Shown piece after piece: positions 52,904-61,387 of a stretch of DNA of 64,000 nt. Positions within the stretch are counted from its first letter, which is position 1; each line of letters opens with the position of its first letter. The notes beneath the pieces were generated by a model. It made no database searches, was not told the DNA's origin, and saw only the letters and a program-made list of their open reading frames with translations. Source of the stretch: Actinomadura_C alba (GTDB taxonomy: Bacteria; Actinomycetota; Actinomycetes; Streptosporangiales; Streptosporangiaceae); contig NZ_BAAAOK010000011.1 of assembly GCF_039530285.1 (NCBI RefSeq), positions 434,001 through 498,000 of the forward strand. The letters run 5' to 3'. The position numbers and the translations under genes are program-made.

Positions 52904-54222
52904 GTGTCTCCCTGCCTCGCTCCGCTCGGCGGCTCGGTCCGCTCTTGAGGCGACGGCTTCCCTCGTCGCTCGGTCGTTCGTTCCTCACTCCCTCGCTCCT
53001 CAGTCCAGCCGCCGCCGCGGCCCTCGCGGTCCTCTTCGAGCCGATCATTCGCTGGGCCCTTCGTCCCCAGTCCCTCCCGGGTGGCGATGAGGGCGCCCAG
53101 GCTGTCGAGCTGGGCCTCGGCGCCGCCGAGCAGATGCGCGTAGTGCTTGCCCCAGGCGAAGAACCGGTGCAGCGGGTACGTGACGTCCAGGCCGATGCCG
53201 CCGTGCAGGTGCTGGCACGTGTACAGCGCCTTGAGCACCGGGTCGCAGGCGTTGTAGGACGCGACCGTCAGAACCTCGTCGGCCTCGTCCGGCGACTCGT
53301 CGAGCCGCCAGACGCCGGCCCACATCGCCACGTCGAGCGAGCGCTTGGCGATGTAGACGTCCCCGATCTGCATGGTCACGGCCTGGAACTGCGCCAGTTT
53401 CCGCTCGAACTGTTCGCGGGTCTTGACGTACTCCGTGGTGAGCCCGAGCGCGCCCTCGATCACCCCCGACACGGTGGCGGTGGCTCCCGCGCGGGCGAAC
53501 CGGCAGAGCGTGCGGTAGGCCGAACCCGGATCGGCGTCGGGGCCCCCGAGCAGCGCGTCCGCGCCGACCCGGACGCCGTCGAGGCGGATCCGCGACATCG
53601 GCTCGCCGGTGGCGGAGGGGTGCGGGCTCAACGCGACGGCCCCCGGCTCGACCAGGAACACCTCGACGGCCGTGCCCGTCCTGGCGGGCACGAGAATGTG
53701 CGACGCGACCTCCGCGTACGGCACGAAGGTCTTCACCCCGTCGAGGACGTGGGAATCACCGTCCCGCCGCGCCGTCGTCGCCGTCCCGCTCGCGCCGGGC
53801 TCGCGGACCGCGCCGGTGAGCACGGTGTCGCCCGCCACCAGTGGTTCGAGCAGTTCCCGCTGGCCGGGGGTGCCGTGCCGCGCAATCGGCATGGCGCCGA
53901 GCGCGAGGGCGGCGAACGCCGGTATGGGGGCGACGTGCGCGCCGATCTCGCGGAGCACGACGGCCAGCTCGACCGCGCCGAGCCCGGCTCCGCCCACCTC
54001 TTCGGGCAGGCTCACCCCGAGCAGGCCGGACCGGGCGAGCGACGCCCAGAGCGCCCGATCGAAGGGCTCGCCGCTCCTCTCGTGTGCCTCGAGCCGGTCG
54101 CCGGCCGCCTCGCGGGCGAACAGCCCGGCGGCGAGCCCCCGCAGTTCCCGCTGGTCCTCGTCGAGGTCGAAGCTCATCCGGAGGCTCGGCTCGGAGGCCT
54201 CGCCCGGCACCGCAGAGTTCAC
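52888..54222 (-). CDS. Acyl-CoA dehydrogenase, ChsE1/FadE28-like subunit
   Basis: 444 residues from GTG 54222, which overlaps the fadD TGA as GTGA and follows AGAGGCGG. The fold is acyl-CoA dehydrogenase (LAREEVGGAGLG-type region LPEEVGGAGLGAVELAVVL, TREQFERKLAQFQAV, CQHLHGGIGLDVTYPLHRF). It lacks a conserved SEPGAGTD loop, as expected for the FadE28-type partner. The last 60 residues (from about GTKGPANDRLEED) are Arg/Glu/Gly-rich and unlike the family, probably intergenic sequence read through after loss of an older stop; they overlap the next gene by 16 nt. Confidence 0.87.
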   Translation of the reverse strand: MNSAVPGEASEPSLRMSFDLDEDQRELRGLAAGLFAREAAGDRLEAHERSGEPFDRALWASLARSGLLGVSLPEEVGGAGLGAVELAVVLREIGAHVAPIPAFAALALGAMPIARHGTPGQRELLEPLVAGDTVLTGAVREPGASGTATTARRDGDSHVLDGVKTFVPYAEVASHILVPARTGTAVEVFLVEPGAVALSPHPSATGEPMSRIRLDGVRVGADALLGGPDADPGSAYRTLCRFARAGATATVSGVIEGALGLTTEYVKTREQFERKLAQFQAVTMQIGDVYIAKRSLDVAMWAGVWRLDESPDEADEVLTVASYNACDPVLKALYTCQHLHGGIGLDVTYPLHRFFAWGKHYAHLLGGAEAQLDSLGALIATREGLGTKGPANDRLEEDREGRGGGWTEERGSEERTTERRGKPSPQERTEPPSGARQGDTCSLT

Positions 54223-55967
54223 CTGTCCGCCTCTTCCTGGGCATCGCCTCGGTCCGCGAGCAGGTGCAGACGGCCGCGGCGGTCGAATTCCTCACACAAC
54301 CGGGCCGCGTCGCCCGCCGTCATCCGGCGGTAGACCGGCTCACGGCCCGGCCGCCACCAGACGGGGTCGCTCGTGCGCCAGCCGATCTCGGCGAGCCGGC
54401 GCTTGAGCACCTTGCTCGAGGCGGTGGTCGGGAGCTCGGCGGTGACCCGTACGTAGCGCGGCACCCATTTCGGGCTCAGGTCCGTACGGTCGCGCAGGTA
54501 CTTCGTGAAGTCCTCGGGGTCGAAGTCGCCGACCACCGCCGCCATCACCTGGTCGCCCGAGGCGACGTCGGGGACGCCGTACACCGCGAGCCGCCGTACG
54601 CCGGGTGCGGTGGCGAGCGCGCGCTCCACCTGGACGCTGCCGAAGTTCTCCCCGTCCACGCGCAGCCGGTCGAGGGACCGGCCGACGAAGAACACGTGGC
54701 CGTTCGCGTCGGCGTAGGCGAGGTCGCCGCTCCAGAACATCCCGTCGCGCAGCCGGTCGGGGGCGTCCTCGTTGTAGTAGCCGTCGAACAGCCCCAGACC
54801 ACGGGTGTTGACGAGCTCGCCGACGGCCTCGTCGGCGTTGAGCAGGCGGCCCGCCTCGTCCAGACGTGCGGGCGGGCACTCGGCGCCGGTACTCGGATCG
54901 AGCACCTTGACCCCCTCGGGCAGCCGGCCGAGGGCACCGGGCGGGCCGGACGGGTCCGGCGACACCGAGATGGCCGTCTCGGTGGAGCCGTACGCGTCGA
55001 CGACGACGCAGCCGAACCGCTCGGCGAACGCCTTCTGCTCCAGCGGCGCGGCCTCGTTGCCAAAGGCCACCCGCAGCGGGTTGTCGGAGTCGTCGGCGCT
55101 CTCCGGCGTGCCGAGGACGTAGGAGAGCGCCTTGCCGACGTAGTGCACGTATGTGCATCCGTACTGGCGTACGTCCGACAGCAGGCTGGAGGCGGAGAAG
55201 CGGCGGCGCAGCACGAGACGCGCCCCGGCGGCCAGCGCGGGGGCGTACGCGGCCATGACGGCACCGGAGTGGAACAGCGGCATCGGGCAGTACACGGCGT
55301 CGTGCCGACCCAGCAGCCGCCCGGCCAGATTCTCGCCGGGCACCGTGACCTTGCGGTGGGTGACACGGACCGCGCGGGGCCGCCCGGAGGTGCCCGAGGT
55401 GAAGATCAGCATCAGCAGCGAGTCATCGGCGATCGCGCGCACGTCGGGCAACGGCGCGTCCGCGTGGGCGGCGAGGCGCTCTCGGTAGGCGGCGCCGTCG
55501 GCGTCGAGCACGGTGACGCCGGACGCTTCCGCGGTGCCGTCCCCTGCGGCCGCCTCACGGCGGTGGTCGCGCACGCCCTCGGCGAGGGCGAGGTGGCGGG
55601 CCTCGGCGACGAGGAGGTCGCAGTCGGCCCGGGCGGCGTCCCCCGCCAGTTCGGCGGCACTGCGGGTGGTGTTGAGAGCGACGATCACCGAACCCGACAG
55701 CGCGGCGCCTCCGAGGAGGAACACCAGCTCGGGCACATTGTCGAGCAGCACCCCCACGTGCAGCGGCCGCGTACGCGACGGCTCGTGCGGTTCATGACCA
55801 ACCCGGCCGGCCGCGGCCGCGCTGCTCATCCACCCGGCCCGCACCGCGCACTCCCGGACCACCTCGCGCCATGTCCACATGCCAGGTCCGGCGCCCGCCG
55901 CGTCAGCGCACTCGAGCCCCGGACAATCGTCGGCGGCACGCGCCAGCAGTTGTGCCGCCACGGTCAT
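54219..55967 (-). CDS. Acyl-CoA synthetase, FadD17-like (steroid side chain)
   Basis: 582 residues from ATG 55967 (GGGAGGG upstream). AMP-binding motifs: LIFTSGTSGRPRAV (P-loop), DAYGSTETAIS, FWSGDLAYADANGHVFFVGR and, near the end, the conserved Lys in TASSKVLKRRL. Order and divergence from a KstR-type gene place it at the head of the side-chain operon, activating a sterol-derived carboxylate to its CoA ester. Substrate chain length (C5 versus C3) cannot be read. Confidence 0.88.
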   Translation of the reverse strand: MTVAAQLLARAADDCPGLECADAAGAGPGMWTWREVVRECAVRAGWMSSAAAAGRVGHEPHEPSRTRPLHVGVLLDNVPELVFLLGGAALSGSVIVALNTTRSAAELAGDAARADCDLLVAEARHLALAEGVRDHRREAAAGDGTAEASGVTVLDADGAAYRERLAAHADAPLPDVRAIADDSLLMLIFTSGTSGRPRAVRVTHRKVTVPGENLAGRLLGRHDAVYCPMPLFHSGAVMAAYAPALAAGARLVLRRRFSASSLLSDVRQYGCTYVHYVGKALSYVLGTPESADDSDNPLRVAFGNEAAPLEQKAFAERFGCVVVDAYGSTETAISVSPDPSGPPGALGRLPEGVKVLDPSTGAECPPARLDEAGRLLNADEAVGELVNTRGLGLFDGYYNEDAPDRLRDGMFWSGDLAYADANGHVFFVGRSLDRLRVDGENFGSVQVERALATAPGVRRLAVYGVPDVASGDQVMAAVVGDFDPEDFTKYLRDRTDLSPKWVPRYVRVTAELPTTASSKVLKRRLAEIGWRTSDPVWWRPGREPVYRRMTAGDAARLCEEFDRRGRLHLLADRGDAQEEADR

Positions 55968-56011
55968 CGCGTCCCCACCCTCCCGAAGTGCCGGCACCGA
56001 CTCAGGCGAAA

Positions 56012-56029
56012 ACTAGAACAGATTCTAGT
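56012..56029. promoter_or_regulatory. KstR-type operator
   Basis: ACTAGAACAGATTCTAGT is palindromic apart from its CAGA centre and contains TAGAAC...TTCTA, within one base of the KstR consensus as I recall it (TnnAACnnGTTnnA). It lies 45 nt upstream of fadD and 250 nt upstream of the TetR gene. Confidence 0.65.
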
Positions 56030-56278
56030 CACTGTCCAGCGTTCCTGTCGCGGCCGGATGACCATGCGTCACCCAGCATGAACGGCTCTGCCATCGGCGG
56101 ATCGGCCGACGCGTGCCGTCCCGACGAGGCCATGGGATAACGCGTTCTCGTCATGGTTGTAGGCTTTGGGCAGGGCGACCACAGCGTTGTGTCCGACCCA
56201 CGGACCCGGAGGCCCGCCGCCCCCGACCACGACATGGCACGGCAGGGGACGCCGCGCCCCCGCACGAGGGATCCAGAC

Positions 56279-56878
56279 GTGACCGTAGAGCCGACAGTGG
56301 CCGGCCGGCAGGGTGTACGCTCCCGCGGCCAGCACGAGCGACGCAAGCGCATCGTTCAGGCCGCCGCGGGACTGGCCTCGCGCGGCGGGGTCGAGAAGAT
56401 GCAGATGCGCACCGTCGCCGATCGCGCTGGGGTGGCGCTCGGCACGCTGTACCGCTATTTCCCGTCAAAGATGGACCTCGTCGTCGCCGTGGTCAGCGAG
56501 GAGCTCGACGCACTGGAGGGCAGCCTCGACCGGCGCCCGCCCGGCGCCGGTACGCCTTCGGGCCGCGCCATCGAGGTGCTCATGCGGGCCACCCGCGGTC
56601 TCATGCGCGAGCCGGAACTGGCCGACGCGCTCATCCGCTCACTGCTGTTGTCCAACGTCAAGACCAACTTCGGGGACCGGATGAGCGGGCTCCTGCTGCG
56701 CGCCTCGACCGGCGGCGACGTCGAGGTACCCGAGGACGATCGCCGCCGTACCCTCGTCGGCGCCCTGTCCAGCGTGTGGATCATGGAGATGATCGAGATG
56801 CTGCGCGGCCACGCCACCGGCGACGAGGTCCAGGCCCGCCTCGAAGTGACTGCCGACCGCCTGCTCGCCGACTTCTGA
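56279..56878 (+). CDS. TetR-family repressor, KstR-like
   Basis: 199 residues from GTG 56279 (GAGGG eight bases upstream). The helix-turn-helix GVEKMQMRTVADRAGVALGTLYRYFPSKMDLVVAVV closely follows KstR, the cholesterol-regulon repressor of actinobacteria; the C-terminal half (GDEVQARLEVTADRLLADF) also fits. Divergent from the fadD-led operon with a KstR-type operator between. A steroid CoA thioester as inducer is inferred from KstR. Confidence 0.85.
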   Translation: MTVEPTVAGRQGVRSRGQHERRKRIVQAAAGLASRGGVEKMQMRTVADRAGVALGTLYRYFPSKMDLVVAVVSEELDALEGSLDRRPPGAGTPSGRAIEVLMRATRGLMREPELADALIRSLLLSNVKTNFGDRMSGLLLRASTGGDVEVPEDDRRRTLVGALSSVWIMEMIEMLRGHATGDEVQARLEVTADRLLADF

Positions 56879-56918
56879 CCCCGCCCCGATCTCACGGCCC
56901 CTGCCCGCCGAGCCACTC

Positions 56919-56976
56919 TGCCATGCGAACCTGTCCGCGGCCCCTAAGTAGGCGGCGCGGACAGGTTCGCATGGCA
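56919..56976. terminator. Perfect 21-bp stem hairpin between convergent genes
   Basis: The arms 56919-56939 and 56956-56976 (TGCCATGCGAAC...) pair without mismatch around a 16-nt loop, between the convergent KstR-like and CU044_5270-like genes. The stem is far longer than needed for termination. It shares the words CATGCGAAC and TCCGCG with the dispersed repeat, but is not a clear copy. Confidence 0.75.
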
Positions 56977-56998
56977 AATGGGCGGGACCAGACTCCTG

Positions 56999-58027
56999 TC
57001 AGGAGGGGCGTTGACCCGGCCTGTCGACGATGCCGGCCCCCACCCGCACCACATAGATCTGCACCGTGCCCCGCTTCACGTGCATGGTGCGGTCCAGGCC
57101 CTTGTTCGTGTGGCTCTTGATCGCGACAGACCGCTCACCGAGGTAGCGATAGGTCTTCCGGTCCAGCAGCACCTCGATCCGCAGCCAGCCCTCCTGTACC
57201 CGGCCGACCGCCAGCGCGGGGCGGCCGCCGGCGTCCACCCCGCCGGTCACGAGCGTGACGCCGGGGATCGTCTTCATCGTGCGATAGATCGCGGCCTCCA
57301 CACTCGCGGGAAGCACGCTGTTGCGGAGAATCGTGTTGAACAGGTTGAACGCCATGGACCACCGTCCCTCGTCGGTGTCCCCGCCGAGCCCGCCCATCGT
57401 GTCGTCGGCCCACCGCAACAACGCCTCCGGTTCGGTGGGCAGCGTGGACAGGGTCGGGTAGTCCATCGGCGGTGTCAGCGGACCGGGTTCGGTCTGCACC
57501 TGCACCTTGCCGTTCTCCATCCATGCCGACTGCTTGCCGTCGGCCCGCCGCCAGAGCCGCTCGACCCGCGTCTTGAGCGGGCCACCGGTCGCCACCCCGC
57601 CCGGCCCCTGTGCGGGTGACGTGTTCCTGTTCTCGATATAGGTCCACTGATCGGGTCGTGGGGCGGTGAACGGCCGCGCGTCGGCCGCGGCGGCCGCCCG
57701 GTCGAGGGCTTCTGCGGCGTTGGCCACCGGTCCCGCGGGAATGCCCGGCACGAACGGCTTCCGCCGGCCCTGCGCGTCGGTCCCGCCGAGGTTCTGCGCG
57801 ACGGTCACCCCGGCCGCGATCGCCACGGCGAGCGCTCCGATCGCCACCAGCCGTACGCCCGTGCGCGGAAGCGGAATCGGAATCCGTAGGCGCCGGCGCG
57901 CCCGCCGCGGTGCGCGGCCCGCACCCCCGGCACGGGCCAACAGGGCCGCGCGGGCCTCCGCGCGGGCGGTGTCCGCCGGCGCGTCAGGCGTGCCCCACCC
58001 CTCACGCAGGGTCTTCAGATCGTCCAT
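56999..58027 (-). CDS. CU044_5270-family membrane-anchored protein
   Basis: 342 residues from ATG 58027, overlapping the sigma factor stop by one base (TGATG). A basic N-terminal cytoplasmic part (about 1-50, MDDLKTLREGWGTPDAP), one hydrophobic span (about 62-80, LVAIGALAVAIAAGVTVA) and a large outer domain with FTAPRPDQWTYIENRNTS and RWSMAFNLFNTILRN. This family is routinely co-transcribed with ECF sigma factors in actinobacteria and may act as anti-sigma or as its target, but no zinc anti-sigma motif is visible. Confidence 0.82.
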   Translation of the reverse strand: MDDLKTLREGWGTPDAPADTARAEARAALLARAGGAGRAPRRARRRLRIPIPLPRTGVRLVAIGALAVAIAAGVTVAQNLGGTDAQGRRKPFVPGIPAGPVANAAEALDRAAAAADARPFTAPRPDQWTYIENRNTSPAQGPGGVATGGPLKTRVERLWRRADGKQSAWMENGKVQVQTEPGPLTPPMDYPTLSTLPTEPEALLRWADDTMGGLGGDTDEGRWSMAFNLFNTILRNSVLPASVEAAIYRTMKTIPGVTLVTGGVDAGGRPALAVGRVQEGWLRIEVLLDRKTYRYLGERSVAIKSHTNKGLDRTMHVKRGTVQIYVVRVGAGIVDRPGQRPS

Positions 58028-58632
58028 CACGCGTCCTCTCCGACGGTTGTTGGGTCGGCGCCGCCGAGCGCGGCGCGCAGTTTCCGCCGTGCCCGGTGCA
58101 GCCGTGATCGAGCCGTGCCGGCCGGGATGGCGAGCGCCTCGGCCGCCTCGTCGCCGCTCAGCCCCGCCCAAGCGATGAGGAGCAGCACGTCACGGTCACC
58201 GGGGGCTATCGCGGCCAGCGCCGCCGCGAGCCGTCCTCGGGTGGCCTCGGCGTCGAGCCGTACGACCACCCGGTCCGCGTGCCCGTCGACGGTGTCGTCC
58301 AGGCCGACGCGGGCGAGCGCCTTGTACTGGCGGCCCTCGGCCCGGCGGTAACGGGCCACGAGGTTCGAGGCGATCCCGTACAACCAGGGCCGTGCCGACG
58401 AACGGGCGGCGTCGTACCCGCCGCGCCGGTCGAAGGCGACCAGAAAAGTCTCGGCCGCCACGTCGTCGGCCAGGCTCGGCCCGAGCCGCCGCGCCACGTA
58501 ACCGTGGATCTCGGCGTAGTGACGGTCGAAGATGGCGGCGAAGCGCTCCGGCTCGCGCTCGGACAGCCGGATGATGTCGGCGTCGGTCTCGCCGCCGCCC
58601 GGATCGCTCAGCGCACGTATCACAGCCGCCAT
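58027..58632 (-). CDS. ECF RNA polymerase sigma factor
   Basis: 201 residues with GGAG six bases before the ATG. Region 2: FAAIFDRHYAEIHGYVARRLGPSLADDVAAETFLVAFDRR...ARPWLYGIASNLVARYRR in its usual split form. Region 4: LAAIAPGDRDVLLLIAWAGLSGDEAAEALAIPAGTARSRLHRARRKL. It is coupled by a one-base overlap to the CU044_5270-family gene, the expected partner. Target promoters unknown. Confidence 0.93.
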   Translation of the reverse strand: MAAVIRALSDPGGGETDADIIRLSEREPERFAAIFDRHYAEIHGYVARRLGPSLADDVAAETFLVAFDRRGGYDAARSSARPWLYGIASNLVARYRRAEGRQYKALARVGLDDTVDGHADRVVVRLDAEATRGRLAAALAAIAPGDRDVLLLIAWAGLSGDEAAEALAIPAGTARSRLHRARRKLRAALGGADPTTVGEDA

Positions 58633-58759
58633 TTGCGACTCCGTTGGCTCAATGTCGTGCCCTCCTCGGGTGGGTCGTCACCCCTCCTTCGCCGACACAC
58701 CGTGACGCGTTCGCGGAACTCCACCGTCTGACGCCCGGCGGGCGCTATAGCCTGAAGTC

Positions 58760-58990
58760 GTGAGCGAAGCACAGAGCGACGAGGGCGTCATCATCGAGTT
58801 CATCGACGCCAAGGACGCGCCCATCCAGCACAAGGAACTCAGCGAGCGCGTGATCGTCATGCGGGACTCCAAGAACCCCGACGGCCCGGTGCTCTACTTC
58901 ACCGAGGCCGAGTGGGACGCCTTCATCGGCGGGGTCAAGGACGGCGAGTTCGACGACCTCCTCGAGGAGGAGCCGCCCGAGGGCCTCTGA
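58760..58990 (+). CDS. DUF397 family protein
   Basis: 76 residues, GTG start. The DUF397 core VIVMRDSKNPDGPVLYFTEAEWDAFIGGVKDGEFD is complete, with an acidic tail. The usual N-terminal Trp-Lys-Ser-Ser motif is missing. DUF397 proteins are normally next to an XRE-family regulator; none is seen here. TATAGC at 58746-58751 lies eight bases before the GTG and no ribosome site is evident, so the mRNA may be leaderless. Confidence 0.85.
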   Translation: MSEAQSDEGVIIEFIDAKDAPIQHKELSERVIVMRDSKNPDGPVLYFTEAEWDAFIGGVKDGEFDDLLEEEPPEGL

Positions 58991-59005
58991 GCCGGCGCGC
59001 GGCGG

Positions 59006-61237
59006 CTACGAAGGCCCCGAGAGGGTCGCCGTCGCCGCGTCGCCGCGCAGCTCGATCCGGCCGCCCTTCACCAAGTACGCGTAGACGGCGCCGGTCGCGG
59101 GGTCGCCGGTGGCGGTGAACCCGACCGGCCGGGACACGCCCGCGAATCTCACCGTGCCGAGATACCGGTTGATCGCCGCACCGGTCCCTTCGCCCGCCGT
59201 GCCCTGCCCACCCGCGCCGCCCGCCTTGACGGCCTGCAGGAAGGCGGTCGCCGCGTCGTAGCCCTCGGCGGTGAAGTACCCGGGGAGACTGCCGAACCGG
59301 GCGCGGTAGCGGTCGCGGAAGGACTGGGTCGCCTGCTCCGTGCTCTGCGAGGCGTCGAAGCAGGAGCAGGCGAACACGGTGCCCTCCGCGTTGCCGCGAC
59401 CGGCCGCGGACACGAAGTCCGCCGCGAGCGCCGCGTCGGACAGGGCGAACCGTGCCTTCACCCCGGCCGCGCGCGCCTGCTTCACGAGCCGTGCCGCCGG
59501 TGCGTACCCGCCACCGTAGAAGACCACGTCCGCGTCGGACGCACGGATCCTGCCGACCAGAGCGGAGAGGTCGGTGTCCCGCTCCGGCAGCCGCCCCTGG
59601 GTGACCCTGACGCCGCGTTCGCGCAGCGAGCCCGCGACGTCGTCCGCGATGTCCTGGGTGTACCTCTGCTCGTCGTCGGCCACGAACACCCGCTTCGGCT
59701 TCGCGGTGCGGTGCACGAACTCCGCGGCCGACCGCGCCACCTGCTCTTCACTGGGCACGAGGCGGTGCCAGAAGCTCAGCCCCTTGGTGGACAGGGCCCG
59801 GCCGGTCGCCGCGGTCGAGATGCTGGGCACCTTCGACTGTTCGAAGACGGGCGCGGCCACCTCGGCCTCACCGCTGAACGGCGGGCCGACCACCCCGACG
59901 ACCCCGTCGGCGACGAGCTTGCGCGCGGCTTCGGGCGTGCGCTCCGCCGTTCCGCCCGTGTCGGCCGTGACCAGTACGGCGGTCACCTTCGGCCCGGTCT
60001 GGTTGTACTCGTTCACCGCGAGCTGCGCGCCGTTCAGCATGGGTCGCACGGTGTCGGCGTATTCCCCGGTCAGCGCGCCGGCGAAGCCGATCCGCACCTG
60101 CGCGGCACCGGCCGCCGCCGGGCTCTCGTCATCGCGCAGCACCGCGTAACCGGCGACCGCGGCGACGATGGTGACCACGGCGGCGACCGGTGCCCCGACC
60201 TTCAGCAGGACCGAACGCCGGGACGAGGAGGACGGGCGGGGCGGGCGGGGAAGGCCCGCGGGCAAGTCTCCCCCCGGGCGGGTGGGCACCGTCGTGCCCG
60301 ACTGCGGCCGGTACGGCGGCGGGACGGGTGGCGGTCCCATCCGCGGATCCGTCGTAGTGGTGGCGACGTTGGCGCCGCGGCTGAGGGCCGGCTCGATGCC
60401 GCTCGCGGCGGCGGGGCTCGGCTGATCGACGCCGCCCAGCAGGCGGAGCAGTACGGCGTGGGCGGTGGGCCGCCGGGCCGGGTCCTTGTTCAGGCAGGCC
60501 GCGACGAGTTCCCTCAGCGGCTCGGGTAGAACGCTCAGATCCGGGTTCAGATTGATGATCCGGTGCATCACGGCCGGAATCGTGTCGGACCCGAACGGAG
60601 CGTCGCCGGTCGCTGCGAACACCATTGTCGAGGCCCACGCGAACATGTCCGTGGCGGCCGCCACCGGGCCGCCGGCGAGCTGCTCGGGTGCCATGTACGC
60701 GGGGGTGCCCACGACCTGGCTGGTCATCGTTACGGCGGAGGTGTCGAGCGCCCGCGCGACCCCGAAGTCGATCACTCGCGGCCCGTCCGGGCCCATGAGC
60801 ACGTTCGGCGGCTTGAAGTCCCGGTGCACGATGCCGGCCTGGTGGATCGCCGCGAGCGCGGTGGCGGTGCCGATCGCCAGCCGGACGAGGGCCGAGCCCG
60901 TACGCGGCCCGTCCCGCTGCACAACGTCCTTCAGCGACGCGCCCGGCACGTACTCACTAACGATGTACGGCTGGTCGCCGGCCACGTCGGCGTCGAGCAC
61001 CTGGGCGGTGCAGAATCCCGCGACGCGTTCGGCCACCGCGAGTTCCCGCACGAACCTGGACCGCGCCCCGGCGTCGCCGGTGAGCTGGGCCAGGAGCAGC
61101 TTGACGGCGACCTCCTGGCCGTCCGGGCCGCGCCCGAGGAAGACGACGCCCTGACCGCCCTCACCGAGCCGTCCGATCAGCTCATAGTCGCCCAGCCGCG
61201 CTGGATCTCCGGGCAACAGAGGCTGGGCCTCGGCCAT
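59006..61237 (-). CDS. Receptor Ser/Thr kinase with periplasmic binding-protein sensor
   Basis: 743 residues from ATG 61237 (GGAGGG upstream). Kinase at about 15-270: GRLGEGGQGVVFLG, VAVKLL, HRDFKPPN, IDFGVARA, GTPAYMAPEQ. A Pro-rich linker, one membrane span (about 350-372, VAAVVTIVAAVAGYAVL) and a Leu/Ile/Val-binding-protein-type outer domain of about 355 residues follow: VRIGFAGALTGEYADT, GVVGVVGPPFSGEAEVAAPVFEQSKVPSISTAA, DADVVFYGGGYAPAARLVKQA. The kinase half is a sister of the protein at 40-1629. The sensor should bind a small amino-acid-like or organic ligand outside and signal inward by phosphorylation. Confidence 0.92.
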   Translation of the reverse strand: MAEAQPLLPGDPARLGDYELIGRLGEGGQGVVFLGRGPDGQEVAVKLLLAQLTGDAGARSRFVRELAVAERVAGFCTAQVLDADVAGDQPYIVSEYVPGASLKDVVQRDGPRTGSALVRLAIGTATALAAIHQAGIVHRDFKPPNVLMGPDGPRVIDFGVARALDTSAVTMTSQVVGTPAYMAPEQLAGGPVAAATDMFAWASTMVFAATGDAPFGSDTIPAVMHRIINLNPDLSVLPEPLRELVAACLNKDPARRPTAHAVLLRLLGGVDQPSPAAASGIEPALSRGANVATTTTDPRMGPPPVPPPYRPQSGTTVPTRPGGDLPAGLPRPPRPSSSSRRSVLLKVGAPVAAVVTIVAAVAGYAVLRDDESPAAAGAAQVRIGFAGALTGEYADTVRPMLNGAQLAVNEYNQTGPKVTAVLVTADTGGTAERTPEAARKLVADGVVGVVGPPFSGEAEVAAPVFEQSKVPSISTAATGRALSTKGLSFWHRLVPSEEQVARSAAEFVHRTAKPKRVFVADDEQRYTQDIADDVAGSLRERGVRVTQGRLPERDTDLSALVGRIRASDADVVFYGGGYAPAARLVKQARAAGVKARFALSDAALAADFVSAAGRGNAEGTVFACSCFDASQSTEQATQSFRDRYRARFGSLPGYFTAEGYDAATAFLQAVKAGGAGGQGTAGEGTGAAINRYLGTVRFAGVSRPVGFTATGDPATGAVYAYLVKGGRIELRGDAATATLSGPS

Positions 61238-61387
61238 CCGCCCTCCACGATGTCGTGCGCTCCCCGGCGTCGTCCCCTGCACTTCTACCGCGTGCGCCGA
61301 TGGCTCGCCTACCGCCGATGTACGAGAGCTTCGTATGACTTATCGGACGCACTGCGTTCGTACCTGGTTTCGGACGGTATCAGGCGC

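Noticed and set aside
53841..56081. A 746-residue plus-strand open frame over fadD and fadE
   Set aside because: Antisense to conserved genes in codon-mirrored frame; composition is Arg/Gly/Val-rich without motifs.
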